From positions 23,153 to 87,152 of the forward strand of contig CAAFUL010000014.1 of assembly GCA_900766185.1 (NCBI GenBank): 64,000 nt of DNA, in the 5' to 3' direction. The position numbers and the translations under genes are program-made. Below are positions 25,523 through 34,934 of the stretch, in pieces. The notes under the pieces were generated by a model. The model ran no database searches. It was not told the DNA's origin and worked only from the letters and a program-made list of their open reading frames with translations. Origin of the DNA: an uncultured Johnsonella sp. (lineage in GTDB: Bacteria; Bacillota; Clostridia; Lachnospirales; Lachnospiraceae). Position 1 is the stretch's first letter; each line of letters starts with the position of its first letter.

Positions 25523-25877
25523 ATTTCGCATATGCAAGTTTGTTGACATCATCTTGAAGTATTCCATAAGACACTACACTAAGACAGAATATAGCCAACA
25601 GACAGTAAAGAACACCTGAATTAGAGGTAGGCAGACCTAAAGACATCTTTACCCTGTCAAGCCTCTCGCCGGCTCTATAAAGCCAAATAAGCCCATAAAT
25701 ACCACAAGTTATAAATGAAAGTAAGAATACCATAGCACCTGATGGTGCCTCAGGCTCATCACACAAGCAATTAACTTCATTTACAAGACATATAGTCCAG
25801 TAAATACCATAAATACCGCAAGTGACAATACTTAGAATGATAGCTACTACAATATCCCTTTGTTTTACAACACCCAT
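25500..25877 (-). CDS. DUF4234 membrane protein
   Basis: 125 residues, function unknown. Typical DUF4234 pattern: two hydrophobic segments each carrying TCGIYGIYW or TCGIYGLIWLY, a charged helix between (AGERLDRVKMSLGLP), and a third hydrophobic segment (GVLYCLLAIFCLSVVSYGIL). An AAGGAAG lies upstream of its ATG on the minus strand. It heads a two-gene minus-strand unit with the DUF2752 gene. Confidence 0.8.
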   Translation of the reverse strand: MGVVKQRDIVVAIILSIVTCGIYGIYWTICLVNEVNCLCDEPEAPSGAMVFLLSFITCGIYGLIWLYRAGERLDRVKMSLGLPTSNSGVLYCLLAIFCLSVVSYGILQDDVNKLAYAKYGDSAKN

Positions 25878-26088
25878 AAAAAAACTTCCTTTCTACCAAT
25901 ATTTACCTAGAAGATTATAATATATATATACCAATTAGACAATATAGGCAAAGAAAAGTGAAAGAATATATAAATAAAAAAGATATAAAAGTAACAAAAA
26001 GCATATATATAACTAAGAAAAATAATTGTGGGGAAATAATTAAACTATAAGAAGACTGCCGGTAAATGCACTATTACTCTTAGTAATC

Positions 26089-26729
26089 ATGGAGTGGCAG
26101 GTACATAGAAGGGCATCTAAGAATACTGCTCCGATTACAAAGCAGGAATTTGTGGAGCTTAAGCAAAATAAAGTTGTGCATGAGAAAGATATAACAGAAA
26201 AATAGAAGATGCTGAAAATGCCAAACCTATATGTATGAGTACAAAAGTTGATTTGATTTTAATGGATGTATGTACTGCCAGAGATTCCTCAGGTCTTAAG
26301 GCGGCTGAAGATATTAAAAAAATCTGCCCTAATATAAAAATTATTATTACCACATCAATGCCGGAGTATACATTTATCACCAAGGCAAAGGCGGCAGGCT
26401 ATGAAAGTTTTTGGTATAAGGATTATGGCTGTATAAGTTTAAGTGAGGTTATAGAGCGTACTATGAAGGGTGAGAGAGTGTACCCTGATAAAACACCGGA
26501 TGTGGATATATATGGGGTACCTATAAGTAAATTTACCCCCGCACAACTTAGAGTACTTAGAGAGTTGGCAATGGGACTTTCGCAGGAAGAGGTGGCAAAA
26601 AAACTCTGTCTTTCGAGAAGTGTTATAAAAGGTCATATCAGTCACATGTGTGAAAAGACCAATACAAGCAAGACTTTGCAATTGGTTACCGAGGCAATAG
26701 AAAAGAGGGTAATACTGCCAAAGTATTAG
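26089..26729 (+). pseudogene. NarL/FixJ-type response regulator, N-terminus lost or frameshifted
   Basis: The open part (26235-26729, 164 residues) begins inside the receiver: VDLILMDVCTA holds the phospho-Asp and IIITTSMPEY the switch Thr, with a C-terminal LuxR-type HTH (FTPAQLRVLRELAMGLSQEE onward). The first ~50 receiver residues with the acidic pocket are missing, no RBS precedes 26235, and that frame is stopped at 26181. A short open stretch in another frame (26089-26205) reads into it (KDITEK, then IEDAENAKPIC in the next frame), suggesting a frameshift near 26200. It is probably inactive as a phospho-switch. Confidence 0.55.
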
Positions 26730-26754
26730 TACAGTGTTTTGGAAATAAGTTACA

Positions 26755-26940
26755 AATAACTTGTTTTTATTCATCATGCTGCATATGTATATTTGCTACC
26801 CAAACTTGCAGTTAAATTAGAGTTACAGTTTGGATACCAATGTTTAGCTTTTATTTTACAATCCTAATCACAACTTTCTCTTAAAACTTCGCAGGATTTT
26901 GAGCAGTATGCGGAACTTGCTATTTAAATTTTATTTATAA
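26755..26940. repeat. Dispersed palindromic element, copy E (rearranged)
   Basis: In the ~300-base gap before groES. GCTACCCAAACTTGCAGTTA (26796) and AGAGTTACAGTTTGGATACC (26819) are right and left end motifs of the family placed tail to head, so they form a palindrome. TTTAAATTTTATTTATAAAT (26925), shared with copies A and B, ends directly against the CIRCE operator. Confidence 0.5.
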
Positions 26941-26941
26941 A

Positions 26942-26968
26942 TTAGCACTCAACACTTGACAGTGCTAA
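26942..26968 (+). promoter_or_regulatory. CIRCE operator (HrcA binding site)
   Basis: TTAGCACTC-N9-CAGTGCTAA, the classical inverted repeat bound by HrcA, with one mismatch in the right arm. It overlaps the -35 of the groESL promoter, so HrcA repression and heat-shock derepression are expected. hrcA itself is not in the window. Confidence 0.9.
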
Positions 26969-26984
26969 CAAAATTTAGTATAAT
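26956..26984 (+). promoter_or_regulatory. groESL promoter
   Basis: TTGACA at 26956-26961, 17-base spacer, TATAAT at 26979-26984; both match the sigma-A consensus. The -35 lies inside CIRCE. Confidence 0.85.
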
Positions 26985-27029
26985 TTCTTCTAGTTAAAAA
27001 CTAAATGAATTTATTAACAGGAGGATCAT

Positions 27030-27314
27030 ATGAAGTTAGTACCTTTATTTGATAAGGTTGTACTTAAGCAGCTTGAAGCGGAAGAAACCACAAAGTCAGG
27101 CATAGTGCTTACAGGACAGCCAAAAGAAAAACCGTCTCAGGCAGAAGTTATAGCAGTAGGACCGGGCGGTGTGGTAGACGGTAAAGAAATCACCATGCAG
27201 GTTAAGGCAGGTGATAAGGTTATATATTCTAAATATGCAGGCACTGAAGTAGAGCTTGATAACGAAACATTTATAGTAGTAAAACAAAATGATATATTGG
27301 CAGTAATAGAGTAA
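27030..27314 (+). CDS. groES: Co-chaperonin GroES
   Basis: Heptameric lid of the GroEL folding chamber. 94 residues. N-terminal LVPLFDKVVLKQLEAEETT, the mobile loop SGIVLTGQPKEKPSQ, and YSKYAGTEVELDNETFIVV near the end are typical. AGGAGG precedes the ATG. groEL follows 23 bases later; both are under CIRCE control. Confidence 0.97.
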   Translation: MKLVPLFDKVVLKQLEAEETTKSGIVLTGQPKEKPSQAEVIAVGPGGVVDGKEITMQVKAGDKVIYSKYAGTEVELDNETFIVVKQNDILAVIE

Positions 27315-27337
27315 GAAGTTAACGGAGGCAAATTAAT

Positions 27338-28960
27338 ATGGCTAAAGAAATTAAATACGGCGTAGAAGCTAGGAAGGCTCTTGAGTCAGGAGTTAACCAG
27401 CTTGCCGATACTGTAAGAGTAACACTTGGACCTAAGGGAAGAAATGTAGTACTTGATAAGGCTTATGGTGCACCTTTAATTACCAATGACGGTGTAACTA
27501 TAGCTAAGGAAATAGAGCTTGAAGATGCATTTGAGAACATGGGAGCGCAACTCGTTAAGGAAGTAGCTACCAAGACCAATGATGTAGCCGGAGACGGAAC
27601 AACTACAGCAACAGTACTTGCACAGGCTATGATCAATGAAGGAATGAAGAACATAGCAGCAGGAGCCAATTCCATAGTTATCAGAAAGGGAATGAAGAAG
27701 GCTTGTGAAGTAGCGGTTGAGTCTATTGCAAAGATGAGTGAGCCTATAAACGGTAAGGAGCATATTGCAAGAGTTGCAGCTATTTCAGCAGGAGATGATG
27801 AGGTAGGCAAGCTTGTAGCTGATGCTATGGAGAAGGTTACCAATGACGGAGTTATAACTATAGAAGAGTCAAAGACTATGCTTACAGAGCTTGATCTTGT
27901 AGAAGGTATGCAGTTTGACAGAGGCTATGTATCAGCTTATATGTGTACAGATATGGAGAAGATGGAGGCAAATCTTGACAATCCGTACATCCTTATTACC
28001 GATAAGAAGATAGCTAATATTCAGGATATACTTCCTATACTTGAGGAAATAGTAAAGACCGGCTCAAAGCTTTTGATAATTGCGGAAGATGTTGAGGGTG
28101 AGGCACTTACCACACTTATAGTAAATAAGTTAAGAGGTACATTTAATGTAGTAGCTGTTAAGGCACCAGGATACGGAGACAGAAGAAAGGAAATGCTTAA
28201 GGACATAGCGGTACTTACCGGAGCTACGGTTATAAGTGAAGAAGTAGGCTTAGATCTTAAGGAAACTACACTCGATGCTTTAGGACGAGCAAAGTCAGTT
28301 AAGGTATCAAAAGAAAATACCATCATAGTAGACGGACTTGGGGAAAAGAAAGATATAGACAACAGAGTTGCGCAGATAAAGGCACAGCTTGCAGAAAGTA
28401 CTTCAGACTTTGATAAGGAGAAGTTCCAAGAAAGACTTGCAAAGCTCTCAGGAGGAGTTGCGGTTATAAGAGTCGGAGCAGCTACCGAGACGGAGATGAA
28501 AGAAGCAAAGCTTCGTATGGAAGACGCACTTAATGCTACAAGAGCGGCTGTAGAAGAAGGAATTATCTCAGGAGGCGGTTCAGCTTACATACATGCAAGC
28601 AAGGATGTAGAAAAGCTTATCGAAAGTCTTGAAGGAGATGAGAAGACCGGTGCCAAGATCTTGCTTAAGGCACTTGAGGCTCCGCTTTTCCGTATAGCTG
28701 AGAATGCAGGACTTGAAGGAAGCGTTATAGTAAGCAAGGTTAAGGAAGCTAAGGAAGGTGTAGGCTTTGATGCATATAAGGAAGAGTATGTTGATATGAT
28801 CAAGGCAGGCATACTTGATCCTGCCAAGGTTACTCGTTCAGCACTGCAAAATGCAACTTCTGTAGCAAGCACCTTACTTACTACAGAGTCGGTAGTGGCT
28901 AATATCAAGGAAGATGCTCCTGCTATGCCTGCAGGTGCCGGCATGGGCGGAATGATGTAA
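27338..28960 (+). CDS. groEL: Chaperonin GroEL
   Basis: ATP-dependent folding chamber. 540 residues. ATP-binding GPKGRNVVLDKAYGAPLITN and VAGDGTTTATVLAQAM, catalytic Asp in the DGTTT region and the Gly/Met C-terminal tail GAGMGGMM are present. Second gene of the groESL operon and followed by a strong terminator. Confidence 0.97.
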   Translation: MAKEIKYGVEARKALESGVNQLADTVRVTLGPKGRNVVLDKAYGAPLITNDGVTIAKEIELEDAFENMGAQLVKEVATKTNDVAGDGTTTATVLAQAMINEGMKNIAAGANSIVIRKGMKKACEVAVESIAKMSEPINGKEHIARVAAISAGDDEVGKLVADAMEKVTNDGVITIEESKTMLTELDLVEGMQFDRGYVSAYMCTDMEKMEANLDNPYILITDKKIANIQDILPILEEIVKTGSKLLIIAEDVEGEALTTLIVNKLRGTFNVVAVKAPGYGDRRKEMLKDIAVLTGATVISEEVGLDLKETTLDALGRAKSVKVSKENTIIVDGLGEKKDIDNRVAQIKAQLAESTSDFDKEKFQERLAKLSGGVAVIRVGAATETEMKEAKLRMEDALNATRAAVEEGIISGGGSAYIHASKDVEKLIESLEGDEKTGAKILLKALEAPLFRIAENAGLEGSVIVSKVKEAKEGVGFDAYKEEYVDMIKAGILDPAKVTRSALQNATSVASTLLTTESVVANIKEDAPAMPAGAGMGGMM

Positions 28961-28994
28961 GATAAGGGTAGACCCTTAAAATAATATAAGTTAC

Positions 28995-29045
28995 AAAATA
29001 AGGATACCTGACTAAGTTTTACTAAGCAGGTATCCTTATTTTATT
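28995..29045 (+). terminator. Rho-independent terminator after groEL
   Basis: AAAATAAGGATACCTG (28995) and CAGGTATCCTTATTTT (29027) form a perfect 16-base stem with T-rich 3' flank; the A-rich 5' flank makes it usable on both strands. Confidence 0.9.
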
Positions 29046-29055
29046 TATACAAGAG

Positions 29056-29200
29056 TTATTTATACAGATTTTTCTTATATTCCATATAATAGTTATTTAT
29101 AGTTTTTTTCCAACAGTCTTTAAAAGGTTTATTTATAGAGGTTTTTCTTATGTTCTCTATAATAGTTATTTATACAGACTTTTTTATAGTTTTGTGGAAA
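29056..29200. repeat. AT-rich direct repeats next to the Xer-like recombinase gene
   Basis: TTATTTATA recurs at 29056, 29093, 29129 and 29166, spacing 36-37 bases. The stretches between alternate: TTTTTCTTATATTCCATATA (29070) and TTTTTCTTATGTTCTCTATA (29143) are near-identical. TTATAT-TCC-ATATAA inside the first is a 6-3-6 inverted repeat. Function unknown; recombinase target or AT-rich spacer. Confidence 0.5.
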
Positions 29201-29226
29201 AATTAAACATATACTCGCTACAATTA

Positions 29227-30276
29227 TTACCTCAACTTTACCACATTTCTTGCTCTTTTTCTTCTGTCATCCTCTATAGCGGCATAATGTTTTTTAGTAG
29301 TATTGACATCACTATGCCCCAAAACATCAGCTACAAGATAGATATCACCGGTTTCCCTGTAAAGATTGGTACCGTAGGTACTGCGAAGTTTATGCGGTGT
29401 TATTCTTTTTAAGGGACTTATTAAAGAAGCGTACTTTTTAACCAGATTTTCAACACTTTTTACACTTATTCTCCTCATTTGCATGGACAGGAATAAGGCA
29501 TCCTCATGCCCTTCTATAGGAATAAGAGTTTTTCTTTCTTCCATATATATGTTAAGAGTATCACAAACCTCATCACTGAAATATACGGTAACCTCATTGC
29601 CGCCTTTTCTGTGTATGCGTATGCCGTTATTCTTAAAATCAACATCAGTAAGATTAAGCCCTACACACTCGGATACCCTGATGCCGGTACCCAGCATAAG
29701 ACTAAGAAGTGCCAAGTCCCTGTTTTTGGTTTTCTCATGATAAGCTTTTTGTTTATCCGTAAGCATATCTCCGCTTTCAGCCTCATCTAAAAGAAGAGCC
29801 ACCTCGTCGATATCAAGCCTTACTATTTCCTTTTGGTGAAGTTTCGGAAGTCCGACTCTTGAGATATAATTATTTTCAAGCCTTTCAAGTTTGTAAAAGT
29901 ACTTGAAAAAACTTTTAAGACAGGAGATTTTTCGCTTTATACTTAAGTCCTTGTTAAGCAGCTCCTTATCTTCCTCTTCCCTGTATTTTAAGTATTCCAT
30001 AAACTCTTCAAAGTCGGGAACCTTTAACCTGTCAAGGTCAGCAAGACTTATTTCACTGATATCGCTGTATTTCTTTTTAAGATAAGGGTTATTGTTAAGC
30101 AGGTATTTAAAAAATACTTTTAAATCATAGGCGTAGGCTATGCGTGTGCGTGAGCCGGTACGAGGCTCTATCCCCCTAAAAAACTCCCTGCAATAGCTTG
30201 GAAGCTCGCTGCCCAGTTCCCTCAGTTTATTTATATTTTTTTTATCTACATTTTCATGATACGAAAGATTCGCCAT
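29227..30276 (-). CDS. Tyrosine recombinase, XerS/XerH-like
   Basis: 349 residues, longer than XerC/D (~300), closer to single-recombinase Xer proteins. A SAM-like N-terminal domain (~20-150, TRIAYAYDLKVFFKYLL) is followed by the catalytic domain: Arg in GTGIRVSECVGLN, Lys in the beta hairpin (RKGGNEVTVYF), HKLRSTYGT with the second Arg, GHSDVNTTKKHY with His and the nucleophile Tyr. It probably resolves chromosome dimers, but could be a phage- or element-derived integrase. It is divergent from the topoisomerase IV genes, and its 3' end meets a block of AT-rich repeats. Confidence 0.8.
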   Translation of the reverse strand: MANLSYHENVDKKNINKLRELGSELPSYCREFFRGIEPRTGSRTRIAYAYDLKVFFKYLLNNNPYLKKKYSDISEISLADLDRLKVPDFEEFMEYLKYREEEDKELLNKDLSIKRKISCLKSFFKYFYKLERLENNYISRVGLPKLHQKEIVRLDIDEVALLLDEAESGDMLTDKQKAYHEKTKNRDLALLSLMLGTGIRVSECVGLNLTDVDFKNNGIRIHRKGGNEVTVYFSDEVCDTLNIYMEERKTLIPIEGHEDALFLSMQMRRISVKSVENLVKKYASLISPLKRITPHKLRSTYGTNLYRETGDIYLVADVLGHSDVNTTKKHYAAIEDDRRKRARNVVKLR

Positions 30277-30653
30277 AATTACCTCTTAAACTGATTTATA
30301 ATAAAAGTTTGGATTGATTATAATATATATCTGATATATGCACAATAAAGAAATGGTCAGAAACGCTACTTATTTCAATCATACTCGCAGTAGAGTTGAT
30401 AAAGTTTTGACTCTCTTTTACAGACTGCAAGTTTGATTGTCCCTTAAAACAGCTTTTCTTAGATACAAATCGAACAAACACTTGCCTTTTTACAAAATAA
30501 TAATATATAATGTGTTTCGTTGCGTTAATTGCAGTAAAATTTAACCCTAATAAAATTAATAATAAACTTTATAATAAACTTTATAGAAAAGATAAGTTTA
30601 GTTCTATAGATTATGGATTGTATGAGAAATCCTTACTTAAACAGGAGGAAAAA
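30277..30653. other. Divergent gap between the recombinase and parE-like genes, with a parE promoter candidate
   Basis: 377 bases without a convincing gene; a 61-residue minus-strand frame has no RBS or family features. TTGCCT (30482) and TATAAT (30506) with an 18-base spacer form a plausible promoter for the topoisomerase genes. The right part encodes an in-frame extension of the parE-like frame, but AGGAGG sets the start at 30654. Confidence 0.5.
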
Positions 30654-32567
30654 ATGGCACAGTATAATGCAGACAGTATAAGCGTACTTGAGGGCTTGGA
30701 AGCTGTCAGAAAAAGACCGGGTATGTATATAGGAAGTGTGGGGCAAAAAGGTCTTAATCACCTGATATATGAAATACTTGATAATTCGGTTGACGAATAT
30801 TTGGCAGGTCATTGTAAAAACATATATATAACTTTGGAGGCTGACGGTTCCTGTACGGTTGAAGATGACGGAAGAGGCATACCTACGGAACTTCACAAAA
30901 AGGGAGTTGCAGCAGCAAGAGTTGTACTTTCGACCCTTCATGCCGGAGGTAAATTCGATAATTCGGCGTATAAAACCAGCGGTGGACTGCATGGTGTAGG
31001 TTCCTCGGTTGTTAATGCGTTATCAAAGAAAATGGATGTGTATATTTCAAGAAACGGAAATGTATACCATGATTCCTATGAAAAGGGAGTACCAAAAACA
31101 GAGCTTGTTAAAGGGCTTCTTCCGGTTATAGCCAAAACAAAGAAAACAGGTACAAAGATCAATTTTTTACCTGATGATACTATATTTGAAAAGACGGCAT
31201 TCAGAACCGATTGGCTTAAATCAAGACTGCACGAGACAGCCTATCTTAACCCAAGTCTCTATATATACTATAAAAATTTAAGAGATGAGATAAAAGAAGA
31301 GATAGTATACCATGAAGAAGACGGAATAAGTGCCTATGTAAAGGAGCTTAATAAGGGCAAGGAAACTTTGCATGATCCCATATATATAAAGGGGCTTTCG
31401 GACAAAATAGAAGTAGAGGTTGCTATACAGTTTGTAGATGCCTTTGAGGAAAACATACTTGGCTTTTGTAACAACATCTTTACCCAAGAGGGCGGAACCC
31501 ATATAGTAGGTTTTAAGACAAGGTTTACCCAAATGATCAATACCTACGCAAGAGAGCTTGGCATATTAAAAGAAAAGGATGCCAACTTTACAGGCTCAGA
31601 TACAAGAAACGGTATGACTGCCATAGTGGTAACCAAGCACCCCGATCCTATATTTGAGGGGCAGACTAAAACTAAGCTTGCAAGTGCAGATGCCACCAAG
31701 GCGGTAAGTACGGTAGTGCAGGAGGAGCTTGGAAGATTTCTTGACAGGAATATAGATACACTTAAGGCAATCATCTCCTGTGCGGAAAAATCAGCCAAGA
31801 TAAGAAAGGCGGAAGAAAAAGCCAAGATAAATATGCTTTCAAAGTCAAAGTTCTCATTTGACTCCAACGGAAAGCTTGCCAATTGTGAGTCTAAGGATGC
31901 AAGCAAATGCGAGATATTCATAGTTGAGGGCGACTCCGCCGGAGGCTCCGCAAAGACTGCAAGAGACAGAAAGTATCAGGCTATATTGCCTATAAGAGGA
32001 AAGATACTCAATGTAGAAAAAGCCTCTATAGATAAGGTTTTAGCCAATGCTGAAATCAAAACCATGATCAATGCCTTCGGCTGCGGCTTTTCGGAAGGCT
32101 ATGGCAATGATTTTGATATAAGCAAATTAAAGTATCATAAGATAATACTTATGACGGATGCGGATGTAGACGGCAGCCATATAGATACCCTGCTTTTAAC
32201 CTTTATATACAGATTTATGCCGGAGCTTATCAACAACGGGCACATATACATTGCCATGCCGCCGCTTTACAAGGCTATACCTAAAAAAGGCGAAGAAGTC
32301 TATCTGTATGATGAAAAGGCATTGGAAGAGTATAGAAAAAAAAGCAAGGGAGCATTTACCCTGCAAAGATATAAGGGGCTGGGGGAAATGGATGCACAGC
32401 AGCTGTGGGAAACCACACTTGACCCTAAGAAAAGAGTACTTAAAAGAGTTGAAATAGAAGATGCCAGAATGGCTAATGAAATCACACAGCTTTTAATGGG
32501 CTCCGAGGTCATGCCCAGAAGAAACTTTATATACGAACACGCTGCACAGGCTGTAATAGACGCATAA
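30654..32567 (+). CDS. parE: Type IIA topoisomerase ATPase subunit (ParE/GyrB-like)
   Basis: ATPase half of a type IIA topoisomerase, likely topoisomerase IV, which unlinks replicated chromosomes. 637 residues from the ATG at 30654 (AGGAGG upstream). GHKL motifs EILDNSVDEY, DDGRGIPTELHKKG and TSGGLHGVGSSVVNALS; TOPRIM motifs IVEGDSAGGSAK and LMTDADVDGSHI; C-terminal RYKGLGEMDAQQLWETTLDP. Assignment to ParE rather than GyrB is from the partner gene and genome style; the main gyrBA genes would be elsewhere. One base overlaps the next frame. Confidence 0.88.
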   Translation: MAQYNADSISVLEGLEAVRKRPGMYIGSVGQKGLNHLIYEILDNSVDEYLAGHCKNIYITLEADGSCTVEDDGRGIPTELHKKGVAAARVVLSTLHAGGKFDNSAYKTSGGLHGVGSSVVNALSKKMDVYISRNGNVYHDSYEKGVPKTELVKGLLPVIAKTKKTGTKINFLPDDTIFEKTAFRTDWLKSRLHETAYLNPSLYIYYKNLRDEIKEEIVYHEEDGISAYVKELNKGKETLHDPIYIKGLSDKIEVEVAIQFVDAFEENILGFCNNIFTQEGGTHIVGFKTRFTQMINTYARELGILKEKDANFTGSDTRNGMTAIVVTKHPDPIFEGQTKTKLASADATKAVSTVVQEELGRFLDRNIDTLKAIISCAEKSAKIRKAEEKAKINMLSKSKFSFDSNGKLANCESKDASKCEIFIVEGDSAGGSAKTARDRKYQAILPIRGKILNVEKASIDKVLANAEIKTMINAFGCGFSEGYGNDFDISKLKYHKIILMTDADVDGSHIDTLLLTFIYRFMPELINNGHIYIAMPPLYKAIPKKGEEVYLYDEKALEEYRKKSKGAFTLQRYKGLGEMDAQQLWETTLDPKKRVLKRVEIEDARMANEITQLLMGSEVMPRRNFIYEHAAQAVIDA

Positions 32568-32581
32568 TGGAGGGAAAAAAC

Positions 32582-34816
32582 TTGGAAAATATTATTGTAA
32601 CGGAATACTCGGAAGAAATGCAGCAGTCCTATATGGACTATTCCATGAGCGTTATAACTTCAAGAGCTATTCCCGATATAAGAGACGGCTTAAAACCGGT
32701 ACAAAGAAGAGTGCTATACGATATGTCCGAGCTTAGACTGCTGTCTGACAGACCACACAGAAAATCAGCCAGAATAGTCGGAGATACCATGGGTAAATAC
32801 CACCCGCACGGAGATTCATCTATTTACGAAACCTTAGTAGTACTTACTCAAACTTGGAAAAAGTCCATGCCGCTGATAGACGGACACGGCAACTTCGGCT
32901 CTATAGAAGGAGACGGGGCTGCTGCCATGAGATATACGGAAGCTAAACTTATGAAGTTTACGGAAGAAGTCTATCTTAAGGACTTGGATAAGACTGTAAA
33001 TTTTGTATCAAACTATGATGAGACTGAAAAAGAGCCGGAAGTATTGCCGGTAAGGATTCCTAACATACTTATAAACGGAGCTGAGGGTATAGCCGTAGGT
33101 ATGTCAACTTCCATAGCACCGCACAATTTATCCGAAGTATGTGATGCCTGCATAGCCTATGTGAAAAATAGGGATATAAGCCTTAAGAAGCTTATGGAAA
33201 TAATGCCGGGTCCGGACTTTCCCACCGGCGGCATCATAGCCAATAAAAAGGATTTATATGACATATATGAAAGCGGCAGCGGCAAGCTTAAGATTCGTGG
33301 CAGAATAGAAATGGAGCTTGGCAGAAAAAAGGCGGATAAGGATAAACTTATAATTACCGAAATTCCTTATACCATGGTAGGATCGGGAATAAATAAATTC
33401 TTACAGGATATAGCCAACCTGGTTGAAACAAGGAAACTGCCGGAAGTGGTTGATATAAGCAATCAATCCGATAAAAACGGTACAAGGATCGTGCTTGAGC
33501 TAAGAAAAGATGCGGATATAGACAGGATAAAAAATGTACTTTACAAAAAGACCAAGTTTGAAGACAGTTTAGGTATAAATATGCTTGCAATAGTAAATTC
33601 AAGACCTGAAACACTTGGACTTAAAAACATACTATCACATTTTCTTGAGTTTCAGTACACTAATAATACAAACAAGTACAATATATTGTTGGCAAAAGAG
33701 CTTGAAAAAAAGGAGATACAGGAAGGACTTATTAAGGCAAGTGATTGTATAGACCTTATTATAGCAATATTAAGAGGGGCTAAGACCCTAAATCAGGCAA
33801 AGCTTTGTCTTACCAAGGGCGAGACCAAGGATATAAAATTTAGAACTAAGTCTTTGGAAAACGATGCAAAGAAACTTGCATTTACTCAAAATCAGGCACA
33901 GGCTATACTTGATATGAGACTTTACAAACTTATAGGCTTGGAGATTGAGGCACTGTTAAAAGAGCATAAGAATACATTGGCTAATATAGAAGAGTATCAA
34001 AACATACTTAAGTCAAAAGAAAAGATGGATGCTTTGATTATAAATGACCTTAAAAAGATAAAAAAAGACTATGCAACAAAAAGACTTACAGGCATAGAAG
34101 ATGCCAAGGAAGCTGTATATGAGGAAGTAGAGCAAAAGGCTGAAGAGGTGGTTCTGCTTATAGACAGATTCGGTTATGCAAAGCTTGTAGACAGGTCAAC
34201 TTACCAAAGAAATGCAGAGAGTATAGAGACGGAGTATAAATACAAACTTGAAGCCTTAAATAATGACAAGGTAGTTGTATTTAGTGATATAGGCTATATG
34301 CATCAGATAAAGTTAAAGGATTTACCTGTATTTAAACTTAAAGATAAGGGCATACCGCTTGATAATATCTGTAAGTTTGATACGAGTAAGGAAGAGGCTT
34401 TATTTATAGAAATCAGCAGTAAGCTTGAAGGGAAAGAACTTATATTTGCAACCGCTCAGGGACTTGTGAAAAAAACCGCCTATGAAGAATTTATAACCAA
34501 TGTAAGACAAACTCAGGCTATAAAGTTAAATGACGAAGACAGACTTGCAGCAGTAAAGGTACTTGATGAGAATACCGGCTATATCATAGCCGTATCGGAT
34601 GCAAATTATGTGCTTAAATTCCCGATAGACGAGGTAGCCCTGATGAAAAAAAACGCCAAGGGCGAGAAGTTGATGAAACTTGGAAAGGGAGAATTAATAT
34701 ACAATATATACAAGGACAGTGAGGAAGATATAAAGGACTGTAAGGGCAATGTTATAGATAAGGATAAACTTAAAGATTCCCATAGGATGGACAGAGGAAA
34801 GATATATAATAAATAA
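32582..34816 (+). CDS. parC: Type IIA topoisomerase cleavage subunit (ParC/GyrA-like)
   Basis: DNA breakage-reunion subunit. The frame's ATG at 32567 overlaps the parE stop and has no RBS; a TTG at 32582 has GGAGGG seven bases upstream and is preferred (744 residues). YSMSVITSRAIPDIRDGLKP, the QRDR segment HPHGDSSIYETLV with Ser and Glu at the quinolone positions, and the catalytic Tyr in AAAMRYTEAKLMKF are present. The GyrA-box is absent and the C-terminal domain is short, which favours a ParC-type enzyme. A strong terminator follows. Confidence 0.88.
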   Translation: MENIIVTEYSEEMQQSYMDYSMSVITSRAIPDIRDGLKPVQRRVLYDMSELRLLSDRPHRKSARIVGDTMGKYHPHGDSSIYETLVVLTQTWKKSMPLIDGHGNFGSIEGDGAAAMRYTEAKLMKFTEEVYLKDLDKTVNFVSNYDETEKEPEVLPVRIPNILINGAEGIAVGMSTSIAPHNLSEVCDACIAYVKNRDISLKKLMEIMPGPDFPTGGIIANKKDLYDIYESGSGKLKIRGRIEMELGRKKADKDKLIITEIPYTMVGSGINKFLQDIANLVETRKLPEVVDISNQSDKNGTRIVLELRKDADIDRIKNVLYKKTKFEDSLGINMLAIVNSRPETLGLKNILSHFLEFQYTNNTNKYNILLAKELEKKEIQEGLIKASDCIDLIIAILRGAKTLNQAKLCLTKGETKDIKFRTKSLENDAKKLAFTQNQAQAILDMRLYKLIGLEIEALLKEHKNTLANIEEYQNILKSKEKMDALIINDLKKIKKDYATKRLTGIEDAKEAVYEEVEQKAEEVVLLIDRFGYAKLVDRSTYQRNAESIETEYKYKLEALNNDKVVVFSDIGYMHQIKLKDLPVFKLKDKGIPLDNICKFDTSKEEALFIEISSKLEGKELIFATAQGLVKKTAYEEFITNVRQTQAIKLNDEDRLAAVKVLDENTGYIIAVSDANYVLKFPIDEVALMKKNAKGEKLMKLGKGELIYNIYKDSEEDIKDCKGNVIDKDKLKDSHRMDRGKIYNK

Positions 34817-34894
34817 TTGTAATAAAATAAAAACTTTTGTATAATATACGCAGTAAGATAGGTGTGCAACCTTTTATTATTGATATAATATAAC

Positions 34895-34929
34895 AAAGGC
34901 GGCAGAAAACAAAATCTGCCGCCTTTTAT
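34895..34929 (+). terminator. Terminator after parC
   Basis: AAAGGCGGCAGA and TCTGCCGCCTTT form a 12-base GC-rich stem with an eight-base loop and a T tract. Confidence 0.9.
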
Positions 34930-34934
34930 CTTAG

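Noticed and set aside
29056..29200. Degenerate CRISPR-like array in the AT-rich repeats
   Set aside because: The 9-base unit is too short and the intervening parts are themselves repeated, unlike unique spacers.
30296..30481. 61-codon minus-strand frame between recombinase and parE
   Set aside because: No RBS, no recognisable features; lies in a promoter region.
30460..30485. LexA box near the topoisomerase promoter (CGAACAAACACTTG)
   Set aside because: The right half does not match GTTCG, so no credible LexA site.
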